Below, piece by piece: positions 31,466 to 38,196 of a stretch of 41,796 bases of DNA. The notes below the pieces were generated by a model. That model made no database searches, was not told the origin of the DNA, and saw only the letters and a program-made list of their open reading frames with translations. Numbering within the stretch: the first letter of the stretch is position 1; each line of letters begins with the position of its first letter. The translations under genes were made by a program, and so were the position numbers. Source of the DNA: an uncultured Faecalibacterium sp. (GTDB lineage Bacteria; Bacillota; Clostridia; Oscillospirales; Ruminococcaceae); NCBI GenBank assembly GCA_944385995.1, contig CALWZL010000014.1, positions 1-41,796 on the forward strand. The letters run 5' to 3'.

Positions 31466-32764
31466 ATGAACAAACTTTTCCGCCCGGTGCTGCGCCGGGC
31501 TGCCGCGCTGACGGCGGTGCTGGTGCTGGCCGTCTGGCTGGCGCTGCCCGGTCTGGCGGCCTATCCGATGCCCATCCAGACCACCTACCCGGAGGAGTCG
31601 GTCTATCTGTTCGACCTGGACACCGGCAAGACGATTCTGGAGCAGAACGCCGATCAGCCCCGGTACATTGCCAGCCTGACCAAGATGATGACCGCCCTGC
31701 TCTATCTGGAGAGCGGGCTGGACCTGGAACAGGAGATCACCATCCCGGACAGTCTGACCCAGGAATTCACCGATATCCAGAACGCCAACGGTTCCACCAT
31801 CGGCCTGGAGACCGGCGAGACCATCCGGCGGATGGATTTGTTGTACGGGCTGTTGGTGGCCAGCGCCAACGATGCGGCCAGCGTGATTGCCAGCGATGTC
31901 AGCGGCGGGGATCTGACCGCCTTTCTGGCCGAGATGAATGCCCGGGCGGTGGAGCTGGGCTGCACCGACACCAATTTCACCTGCGTCCACGGCCTCTATG
32001 ACTACGGCAACGTGTCCACGGCCAAAGACCTGGCCAAAATTGCGGCGGCCTGCTATGCCAACGAAACTTATATGACGGTGGCCCAGACGGTGGAGTATAC
32101 CATTCCGGCCACCAACCTCCACGCCAACGAACGGGTTCTCACCACCACCAACCTGATGCTGGACCCCAGTTATCCCTACTATCGGGATTACATCCGGGGG
32201 ATGAAAACCGGTTTCACCACCCTGGCGGGGCGGTGCTATGTGACCTTTGCCGAGCAGGACGGCCACACCTACGGCCTGGTGGTGCTGGGGTCGGACCTGG
32301 ACAATATCTATCGGGAATGCGCCGAAATGCTGGACTGGACCTTCTCCACCTTCCAGGAGCGGCAGCTGGTGGACACCGAAACCATGCTGGCCACCGTCCC
32401 CCTGACCCAGTGCCGGACCGAGTCCGAGGTGGAGCTGTACGCCGCCAACACCGTCAACGGCTACGGCCACCCGGAGGACGCCGTCACCTACACCTTTGAC
32501 CTGCCCGAGAGCATCCGGGCCACCGTCCAGGAGGGCCAGGTGGTGGGCACCGCCACCGTCTGGCTGGACGGGTACGAGGTGGGAACGGTGGACCTGGTGA
32601 CCCATCAGGAGTACATCTCGAATTTTCGCACCGACGGCATTGCGACCCTCAAGCTGATGCCGGTGCTGCTGGTGATTCTGCTGGTGCTGGCCTTGCTGAG
32701 CGTTCTGACCGGCGGCGGGCCGGGCCTGTTCCGCCGCAGAGGCCGGCGGAGAAGACGGCGCTGA
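31466..32764 (+). CDS. D-alanyl-D-alanine carboxypeptidase (PBP5/DacF type, peptidase S11)
   Basis: Low-molecular-mass penicillin-binding protein that trims the D-Ala from peptidoglycan stem peptides. The 432-residue product has a signal segment (about 10-31). The S11 active-site motifs are SLTK (Ser70-Lys73), SAN (133-135) and KTG (247-249). A C-terminal beta-domain follows (about 285-390), then a hydrophobic helix (about 396-415) and a poly-Arg tail as cytoplasmic stop. It is thus anchored by a real membrane helix rather than an amphipathic one. In this family DacB and DacF act in spores, DacA in vegetative cells; the sequence does not decide. ATG 31466 follows AAGGAGG. Confidence 0.94.
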   Translation: MNKLFRPVLRRAAALTAVLVLAVWLALPGLAAYPMPIQTTYPEESVYLFDLDTGKTILEQNADQPRYIASLTKMMTALLYLESGLDLEQEITIPDSLTQEFTDIQNANGSTIGLETGETIRRMDLLYGLLVASANDAASVIASDVSGGDLTAFLAEMNARAVELGCTDTNFTCVHGLYDYGNVSTAKDLAKIAAACYANETYMTVAQTVEYTIPATNLHANERVLTTTNLMLDPSYPYYRDYIRGMKTGFTTLAGRCYVTFAEQDGHTYGLVVLGSDLDNIYRECAEMLDWTFSTFQERQLVDTETMLATVPLTQCRTESEVELYAANTVNGYGHPEDAVTYTFDLPESIRATVQEGQVVGTATVWLDGYEVGTVDLVTHQEYISNFRTDGIATLKLMPVLLVILLVLALLSVLTGGGPGLFRRRGRRRRRR

Positions 32765-32785
32765 AATCCACAACCACAAACGTCT

Positions 32786-32824
32786 CCGGCCCGGAAGTGC
32801 TGTGCACGCCGGGCCGGTTGTTTT
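32786..32824 (+). terminator. Terminator of the carboxypeptidase gene
   Basis: CCGGCCCGG (32786-32794) pairs with CCGGGCCGG (32809-32817), followed by TTGTTTT. Confidence 0.85.
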
Positions 32825-32860
32825 GCCGATTGATTCTACAGATGGGATAAAAGCTGCTTT

Positions 32861-33625
32861 TTATACATGCCCATAGATCCCGCTGACCGAGACTTCCCCG
32901 GTGAACACATGCTCTTGGCCGGCGTCGGTGCGGACCAGCAGCCGGCCCTGATCGTCGATGCCGGTGGCGATTCCCGCGCCGGTGCCGCCGGGCAGGTCAA
33001 AGGTGACCCGGCGTCCCAGATTGACGCAGGCCGCCGCGTATTCTTCCCGGTAGGGCGCAAAGCCCTCGGGGCCGAAGGTGTACAGTTCCCGGTCAAAGCC
33101 GAAGTCGGTGAGGCCTTCCGCCAGCCAGGAAGGGTCGGCGTCCAGGTCCACCTTGACCCCCTGGAGGGCCAGAGAGGTGCCGTAGGGCAGGCCGGCCCCG
33201 TCAAAATAGCTCTGGGGCTGGGCCAGATTGATGCCGATCCCGCACAGGTAGGCCCGGCCCTCGCTGTTGGTGCCGTAGGAGACCGACTCGCAGAGGATGC
33301 CCACCAGTTTTTTGCCCCCCAGCAGGAGGTCGTTGGGCCACTTGATGGCGCAGTCCACCCCATAGCGGAGGGCCAGCTGTTTGCGGACTGCCAGGCTGGA
33401 CAGCAGGGGTAGGGTTTCGGGCTGGACCACCGGCACCTTGATGACGACGGTATAATAGAGGGCCAGGCCGGCGGCATTGACCCAGGTGTGGCCCCGGCGG
33501 CCCCGGCCGGCGGTCTGGCTGGTGGCATAGACGGCGGCCACCGGGCCGAATTCCTCGATGTGTTCCTTGGCGTAGGTGTTGGTGCTGTCACATTCCCGCA
33601 GGAACCGGACCTCGTTGATGCTCAC
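32861..33625 (-). CDS. birA: Biotin--[acetyl-CoA-carboxylase] ligase, no DNA-binding domain
   Basis: Attaches biotin to carboxylase carrier domains. Starting at GTG 33625 the product is 254 residues; the GTG overlaps the stop of the upstream phosphoesterase (GTGA) and GGAGGT lies 10 bases before it. Catalytic features: ECDSTNTYAKEH, ATSQTAGRGRRGHTWVN (biotinoyl-AMP loop) and IKWPNDLLLGGKKLVGIL. The C-terminal SH3-like part is IATGIDDQGRLLV. The helix-turn-helix of bifunctional BirA is absent, so it cannot repress biotin genes. Longer in-frame frames overlap the upstream gene. Confidence 0.94.
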   Translation of the reverse strand: MSINEVRFLRECDSTNTYAKEHIEEFGPVAAVYATSQTAGRGRRGHTWVNAAGLALYYTVVIKVPVVQPETLPLLSSLAVRKQLALRYGVDCAIKWPNDLLLGGKKLVGILCESVSYGTNSEGRAYLCGIGINLAQPQSYFDGAGLPYGTSLALQGVKVDLDADPSWLAEGLTDFGFDRELYTFGPEGFAPYREEYAAACVNLGRRVTFDLPGGTGAGIATGIDDQGRLLVRTDAGQEHVFTGEVSVSGIYGHV

Positions 33626-34110
33626 CGCTTGGGCACCTCCTTGTGTTCGGCCCGGACCACCCGGCCATTGGCCAGAACCATGATGCCGTAGGTGTCGGGG
33701 CCCACATAACACCGGCCGCAGGAGCCGGGGTTAAAGAGGAGGACGGTGCCCCGCTGTTCGGACAGGGGGACATGGGTGTGGCCGAACAGGGCCACTTCGG
33801 CGCCCCGGGCGGCGGCAGCCTCGGCCAGGGTGTCCAGATCGTACTTGACACCGTACATATGTCCGTGGGTATAGAACAGCACCACGCTGTCAAAGGCGGC
33901 CAGGCCGTCCAGCGGTTCCAGGGCGCCGAAATCGCAGTTGCCGGCCACCGAGTAAACCCGCATTTTGGGGGTGGCGGTCAGGGCTTTTTCCAGGTCGTGG
34001 AGACCGTCGCCCAGAAAGATGACAGCGTCGGCATCGCTTTCGGCGGTCAGGATGCGGCGGACGGCATCGGTGCTGCCATGGCTGTCGCTCAGGATCAAAA
34101 GCTTTGTCAT
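33622..34110 (-). CDS. YfcE/MJ0936-family metallophosphoesterase
   Basis: A 162-residue calcineurin-like phosphodiesterase. All metal-binding blocks are present: ILSDSHG, IFLGDGLHD, VAGNCD, FYTHGHMYG and LFGHTHVP, with the ending NPGSCGRCY typical of the family. Physiological substrate unknown; relatives act on artificial phosphodiesters. It sits in rsmI-phosphoesterase-birA, with 15 bases to rsmI and a four-base overlap with birA, so the three are one translation-coupled unit. Confidence 0.93.
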   Translation of the reverse strand: MTKLLILSDSHGSTDAVRRILTAESDADAVIFLGDGLHDLEKALTATPKMRVYSVAGNCDFGALEPLDGLAAFDSVVLFYTHGHMYGVKYDLDTLAEAAAARGAEVALFGHTHVPLSEQRGTVLLFNPGSCGRCYVGPDTYGIMVLANGRVVRAEHKEVPKR

Positions 34111-34125
34111 GAAGATAATGCTCCT

Positions 34126-34986
34126 TTATTCTGCGCCGCTGTCCTGTTCCTGCAGGGCCAGCAGCAGCTTATAGATCTCGCTCTTCCCGTAAGGGGTGCC
34201 TTGGGCGGCAGCTTTGGCTGCGGCCGAGGGGGACAGGCCTTCCTCCCGCATCAGAGCCAGGGCCCGGGCGGCGGCTTGTTCGGGGGTGGGGGCGTTTTCG
34301 GCGGGGTCGGCCTCAGGGGCCCCGGCCATCACCAGGACGTATTCGCCCCGGGGCTCGTTCTGGCTGTAATGGGCGGCGGCCTCGGCCAGGGTGGTCTTCC
34401 AGATCTCCTCGTGGAGTTTGGTCAGTTCCCGACAGAGGGTGACGCTGCGGTCCCCGCCAAAGACGGCGGCCAGCTCCTCCAGGGTGCCCCGCAGCCGGTG
34501 GGGCGCCTCGTAAAAGATGACGGTCCGCAGTTCTCCTTCCAGCGCCGCCAGCCGTTTCCGGCGGAGGCGGCGTTCGGTGGGCAGAAAGCCCTCGAACACC
34601 CACCGGGCGGTGTCCTGGCCCGAGACGGCCAGGGCGGTGACGCAGGCCGAAGCTCCCGGCACCGGGGTGACGGTGATTCCCCGGGCCAGTGCGTCCCGTA
34701 CGATGACGGCCCCGGGGTCCGAGATGCAGGGCATCCCGGCGTCGGAACAGAGGGCGCAGGTCTCCCCCGCCTCAATCCGGCGCAAAATCCCTTCTCCCCG
34801 GTTCAATGCGTGCTCGTGGTAGCTGACCATCGGCTTTTTCAATCCCAGATGGTTCAGCAGCCGCATGGTGACCCGGGTGTCCTCGGCGGCCACAAAATCG
34901 GCGGCGCCAAAGGCGGCGGCAGCCCGGGGGGTCATGTCGTCCAGGTTGCCGATGGGGGTGGCAACGATATAGAGTGTTCCGGCCAT
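34126..34986 (-). CDS. rsmI: 16S rRNA (cytidine-1402-2'-O)-methyltransferase
   Basis: Methylates C1402 of 16S rRNA at the decoding centre using S-adenosylmethionine. From ATG 34986 (GGGAGGA site) it is 286 residues. The tetrapyrrole-methylase fold is shown by GTLYIVATPIGNLDDMTPRA, AAEDTRVTMRLLNHLGL, LCSDAGMPCISDPGAVIVR and VPGASACVTALAVSG. FYEAPHRLRGTLEEL and LTKLHEEIWK complete the RsmI signature. A C-terminal extension (about 225-286) carries the helical KSEIYKLLLAL region usual in RsmI. It heads the unit with the phosphoesterase and birA. Confidence 0.97.
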   Translation of the reverse strand: MAGTLYIVATPIGNLDDMTPRAAAAFGAADFVAAEDTRVTMRLLNHLGLKKPMVSYHEHALNRGEGILRRIEAGETCALCSDAGMPCISDPGAVIVRDALARGITVTPVPGASACVTALAVSGQDTARWVFEGFLPTERRLRRKRLAALEGELRTVIFYEAPHRLRGTLEELAAVFGGDRSVTLCRELTKLHEEIWKTTLAEAAAHYSQNEPRGEYVLVMAGAPEADPAENAPTPEQAAARALALMREEGLSPSAAAKAAAQGTPYGKSEIYKLLLALQEQDSGAE

Positions 34987-35028
34987 AGGGTCCTCCCACA
35001 AGATCAAGGGTTAAAAAACGCAGCGTCC

Positions 35029-35138
35029 AAAACCATTGGTTTCGGCATCGAAAACCGATGGTTTCCCGGTGCCGGCGGGTGGTTTTCACCCGGTGCAAAG
35101 AGGTTTGCCCGGGCAAAACCTGCAAAATCCATGGTTTT
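35029..35138. repeat. Cluster of related palindromes between rsmI and methyltransferase
   Basis: Three variants of one palindrome: AAAACCATTGGTTT (35029-35042), AAAACCGATGGTTT (35051-35064), AAAATCCATGGTTTT (35124-35138), and GGTTTGCCCGGGCAAAACC (35102-35120). The first two also pair with each other to form one long hairpin. Confidence 0.7.
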
Positions 35139-35153
35139 GAAAAAGCGTTAACA

Positions 35154-35179
35154 ATGAAGATGAAAATGAAGATGAAGAT
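35154..35179. repeat. Six-base microsatellite (ATGAAR)n
   Basis: ATGAAG-ATGAAA-ATGAAG-ATGAAG-AT: four tandem hexamers just before the methyltransferase stop. On the minus strand it lies in the 3' region of the methyltransferase transcript and upstream of rsmI. Confidence 0.85.
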
Positions 35180-35206
35180 ATCTAATAAAGGCAGCTGCGG
35201 CAGCAT

Positions 35207-35902
35207 TCATCCCTCATGGCCGGCGCCGTAGAGGGCCGCCCCGGCGCTGATGAGGATATCCGGCTCCAGCCGCAGCCCGGTGCGGCGGTTTTTCTGGCCT
35301 TCCACCAGGAACAGCCAGGGGGCGGCGCCGGGACGGCTGCGGACAAAGGCCAGCCGCTTGGGCTCCAGCCGGTGTTCCCGGAGGGTGGCCAGCACCTCGG
35401 CCATCCGTTCGGGGCGGTGGCAGAGGGTCAGTTTGCCCCCGTCCCGCAGCAGCCGGAAGGCGCAGTCACAGACATCCGCCAGGGTGCAGCTGCCCTCGTG
35501 GCGGGCGGCGGCCCGGGCCGGGTCGGGGCTGGCAGGTCCGGCGGTGAAATAGGGCGGGTTGCAGGCCGCCAGGTCGTAGTGCCCCGCCTCCTCAGGGTCA
35601 GGGGTCCAGGTCCGCAGGTCGGCGCAGACCGGGCGGATGTGGCTGATTTCCTGGTCGGCGGCCGCCTGGGCCAGCAGGGCGCTGGCCTCGGGCTGAAGCT
35701 CCAGGGCCAGACAGGGGCCCCGGTGGCCCTTGTCGTGCCATTCCAGGGCCACCACCCCGCAGCCCGAACACAAATCGGCGGCCCGCTGGCCGCGCCCCGG
35801 CAGGGCGAACCGGGCCAGAAGCAGGGCGTCGGTGCCGAACCGGTGGACCGGGGTGCAATAGATGGTGGTCCTATTATACAAAATTTCAGTTGAATGTTCC
35901 AT
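35207..35902 (-). CDS. TrmN6/YabB-like tRNA adenine-N6 methyltransferase
   Basis: SAM-dependent methyltransferase of the tRNA1(Val) A37 N6-methyltransferase family. From ATG 35902 it is 231 residues; the start is set by homology (MEHSTEILYNRTTIYCTPVHRFGTDALLLARF) because no clear ribosome-binding site precedes it. The SAM motif is AADLCSGCGVVALEW and the catalytic NPPY is in LAACNPPYFTAGP. The C-terminal block LTLCHRPERMAEVLATLREHRLEPK is also typical. Longer upstream frames run into the ferredoxin terminator region and are not credible. In Bacillus the homolog yabB sits close to rsmI, as here. Confidence 0.9.
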   Translation of the reverse strand: MEHSTEILYNRTTIYCTPVHRFGTDALLLARFALPGRGQRAADLCSGCGVVALEWHDKGHRGPCLALELQPEASALLAQAAADQEISHIRPVCADLRTWTPDPEEAGHYDLAACNPPYFTAGPASPDPARAAARHEGSCTLADVCDCAFRLLRDGGKLTLCHRPERMAEVLATLREHRLEPKRLAFVRSRPGAAPWLFLVEGQKNRRTGLRLEPDILISAGAALYGAGHEG

Positions 35903-36023
35903 AGGCAGGCGCAGCTTTGCTTGTAAAATTGTGGCTCGGGTTTTGGTTGAAAAAGAAAAGAGATGTCTGGACGCCTTGGAGGCCGGATGTACAGACAAGC
36001 TGCGCTTTCCGGCCGGAAGGGGC

Positions 36024-36055
36024 AAAAAACGGCGGACCCTCTCGGGCCCGCCGCT
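36024..36055 (-). terminator. Terminator of the ferredoxin gene
   Basis: On the minus strand GCGGCGGGCCC pairs with GGGTCCGCCGT, followed by six T. Confidence 0.88.
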
Positions 36056-36080
36056 TCGGTCTGCTTTGTGGCGAAACCGC

Positions 36081-36251
36081 TTATTCAGCGGTGATAGCGC
36101 CGGTGGGGCAAGCGCCCTCGCAAGCGCCGCAGTCGATGCAAGCGCCAGCGTCGACGACAGCCACGCCGTCCTCAACCTTCACAGCGCCAACAGGGCAAGC
36201 GCCCTCGCAGGCGCCGCAGCCGATACATGCGTCACTAACCTTATGTGCCAT
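36081..36251 (-). CDS. 2[4Fe-4S] ferredoxin
   Basis: A 56-residue clostridial-type electron carrier. ATG 36251 follows AAAGGAGA by eight bases. Both cluster motifs are complete: C9-x2-C12-x2-C15-x3-C19-P and C38-x2-C41-x2-C44-x3-C48-P, with the internal duplication of the family obvious (CGACEGACP in both halves). The gene stands alone with a good promoter 135 bases upstream and its own terminator. Likely partners are pyruvate:ferredoxin oxidoreductase and hydrogenase, neither of which is in the window. Confidence 0.97.
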   Translation of the reverse strand: MAHKVSDACIGCGACEGACPVGAVKVEDGVAVVDAGACIDCGACEGACPTGAITAE

Positions 36252-36381
36252 AATAGAACTCTCCTTTCGACCCGTGCGTCAAGAACTTATGTCGCGGGGA
36301 ACCACCCCCCAGAGGTTTGCTCCTGCACGGCCGCAGCCAGCCTCTCTCAGGAAACGCCGTCGAAACAGGCGTCCGTTCCTG
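36252..36381 (-). other. Long structured 5' leader of the ferredoxin gene
   Basis: About 130 bases between the start point and the AUG. Pairing segments include GGAACGGACGCC with GGCGTTTCC, and GGGGGG with CCCC near the 3' end. I could not match it to a known riboswitch class. Confidence 0.4.
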
Positions 36382-36386
36382 TGCCG

Positions 36387-36415
36387 ATTGTAGCAAAGAC
36401 AAACCGAAAAGGCAA
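36387..36415 (-). promoter_or_regulatory. Promoter of the ferredoxin gene
   Basis: On the minus strand TTGCCT (36415-36410), 17 bases, TACAAT (36392-36387). Confidence 0.75.
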
Positions 36416-36562
36416 GACTAACTGCACGCCTGCGAAACACAAACCAGCGTTTTTGGCTGAATGCACAAAACCATCCGCTCATTTTCGGGGAGTTTCCATC
36501 GTACTTTTTGTTCAAGATTACAATTGCTGGGACTACTGCAAGGAGCTGCCTTTACAGGGAGA

Positions 36563-37477
36563 TTATCCCTCCTGATCCGGCACGGCCTCGGCGCTGGCCA
36601 CCACCGGGGCGGGATCCCGCATCCCGGAGTAGTCGTCGTCGGGATCGGGGCGGCGGGGCGCCCGCTTGCCCCCCGAAATATACTGGCACTGGCTGGCCTT
36701 GTAATACTTGGGGGCCAGGGCCTCCGACACCAGCCGGACCCGCAGATAGCCCGAGATGGGGTTGGTCTCCACCACGGTGCCGGTGCCGTCGGGGGTGCGG
36801 ACGGTGCTGCCCACCATGGGAAGGATGCTGTTCAGATACTCATAGGCCGACTGTTCATAGCCCAGACAGCACATCAGACGGCCGCAGCAGCCGCTGATCT
36901 TGGTGGGGTTGAGGGACAGGCCCTGTTCCTTGGCCATGCGGATGGACACCGGCTGAAAATCCTTCAGAAACCGGCTGCAGCAGAAGGTCTGGCCGCACAG
37001 GCCGATGCCGCCCATCATCTTGCTCTCGTCCCGGACGCCGATTTGCCGCAGCTCAATCCGCATGTGGAAGGTGCTGGCCAGGTCCTTGACCAGTTCCCGG
37101 AAATCCACCCGGCCGTCGGCGGTGAAATAAAAGGTTACCTTGGAGTGATCGGGGGCATACTCCACCTTGACCAGCTTCATTTCCAGGCCGTGGCGCTCGA
37201 TGCACTCCCGGCAGATCCGCCATGCCTTCTTGTCCTCGTTCTGGCGCTGGTGCATCCGGCGGATGTCCACGCTGTCGGCCATCCGCACCAGACTGCGCAG
37301 CGGATGGGGGAGCAGATAGTCGGGGGTGGGGCCGGGCTCCCGGGAGACCTGGCCGCAGGCCGGCCCGTGTTCGGTGTCGGCCATCACATAATCCCCTGCG
37401 TGGGCGTCCACCCCCGCAGGGTCAAAATAGGTTTCTTTTCCGTTTTCTTCAAAACGGACGGCAACTGCCTGTTTCAT
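36563..37477 (-). CDS. ricT: RicT/YaaT family protein (PSP1 domain)
   Basis: Member of the YaaT/RicT family. In B. subtilis RicT works with RicA (YmcA) and RicF (YlbF) to assist RNase Y mRNA maturation and affects sporulation and biofilm timing. The 304-residue product has the PSP1 core (about 60-150), VRMADSVDIRRMHQRQNEDKKAW and HMRIELRQIGVRDESKMMGGIGLCG. The cysteine clusters are C161/C166/C167 and C197/C198/C203/C204 (SGCCGRLMCCLGYE); the latter type binds Fe-S in the Ric complex. The C-terminus is Pro/Asp-rich. ATG 37477 follows GAGG by ten bases. ylbF/ymcA are not in the window. Confidence 0.95.
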   Translation of the reverse strand: MKQAVAVRFEENGKETYFDPAGVDAHAGDYVMADTEHGPACGQVSREPGPTPDYLLPHPLRSLVRMADSVDIRRMHQRQNEDKKAWRICRECIERHGLEMKLVKVEYAPDHSKVTFYFTADGRVDFRELVKDLASTFHMRIELRQIGVRDESKMMGGIGLCGQTFCCSRFLKDFQPVSIRMAKEQGLSLNPTKISGCCGRLMCCLGYEQSAYEYLNSILPMVGSTVRTPDGTGTVVETNPISGYLRVRLVSEALAPKYYKASQCQYISGGKRAPRRPDPDDDYSGMRDPAPVVASAEAVPDQEG

Positions 37478-37673
37478 GCTATATAAACCTCACTGTAGTG
37501 TGAATTCGATTGCAGCCCGCCGGGCTGTCCCGGGGGATCTGTCTGCACAGGGCGGACAGGCGGGAAAGACGGCCTGCCGGGCCGGGTTCTCCCCGCGGAT
37601 GCCGGGGAAGAAAGGCCTGCCGCAGGGCGCGGACAGAACAGAGAGCCCCGGCACCTGCCACTGCTATCTTAAC

Positions 37674-37682
37674 AGTATATCA
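37674..37682 (-). promoter_or_regulatory. Extended -10 promoter of ricT
   Basis: On the minus strand TGATATACT (TGn plus TATACT) with no good -35, giving a leader of about 190 bases that is rich in GC stems. Confidence 0.45.
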
Positions 37683-37765
37683 CAATATTTTGGGCTTTTC
37701 CATCAGAAAATCATGCCATGGAGGAAAAAGTGGAGTCTATCCCCAAAAAAATCACATTTTGGCTC

Positions 37766-37793
37766 TTGCATGCGCCCGTCTTTCGTGTATAAT
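37766..37793 (+). promoter_or_regulatory. Promoter of the RND permease transcript
   Basis: TTGCAT (37766-37771), 16 bases, TATAAT (37788-37793). It starts a leader of nearly 400 bases before the RND start codon. Confidence 0.78.
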
Positions 37794-37847
37794 TAGGGCA
37801 TAAGGGCAGATATCGACAGCCAAAATAACGACGGGAGAAAGTGTAAA

Positions 37848-38006
37848 ATGGAGCTTTGCGGCGATCTGTGGAGATGGACGCGGGCCGTTTTGCGCTGGCT
37901 CCCGGTTTTCGACCCCGGCCGCTGTTGGGGAGGGTTCCCGGCGGAACGGTGCACCGGCTTTCCGGCTCTTTGCACCGACGCCGGACCTTTCTTTGTCAGG
38001 GGGTGA
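37848..38006 (+). CDS. Possible 52-residue leader ORF upstream of the RND gene
   Basis: ATG 37848 has GGGAGA nine bases upstream and is the first start codon of the transcript. It encodes MELCGDLWRWTRAVLRWLP and continues Cys/Trp-rich to a TGA at 38006. It has no recognisable domain. The stop lies at the base of a long hairpin (38000-38054), so translation could influence leader folding. Codon use is not that of the neighbouring genes, so this is a weak call. Confidence 0.25.
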   Translation: MELCGDLWRWTRAVLRWLPVFDPGRCWGGFPAERCTGFPALCTDAGPFFVRG

Positions 38007-38054
38007 AACAACAGTTTTTGCAGATTGAAAAATATGACTGCAATAAACTGCCCC
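38000..38054 (+). other. Hairpin in the RND leader
   Basis: GGGG (38000-38003) and CAGTTTTTGCAG (38012-38023) pair with CTGCAATAAACTG (38038-38050) and CCCC (38051-38054). Further GC-rich stems, GCCGGC/GCCGGC and GCGCCGC/GCGGCGC, follow before the start codon. Confidence 0.5.
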
Positions 38055-38196
38055 GGCTGTCCGTTTTTAAATATGCACGGGGCGCAAAGACCCCGCCGGC
38101 GGCCTTCGATTGGCCGCATCTGCCGGCATCCAGCTACGTTCGGCCCGCGCCGCCGCGGTACTGCGGCGCAGGGCGCAAGTCAAAAAGGGAAGATTC

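Noticed and set aside
34772-35206. Open frame starting directly after the methyltransferase stop, with an IFIFIFIF stretch
   Set aside because: It is the translation of the ATGAAR microsatellite and then runs out of frame through rsmI. No ribosome-binding site and no homology.
37856-38196. c-di-GMP (GEMM) or other known riboswitch in the RND leader, prompted by GGGGCGCAAAGACCCC
   Set aside because: Only a GCAAAG word matches; the remaining conserved GEMM blocks are missing.
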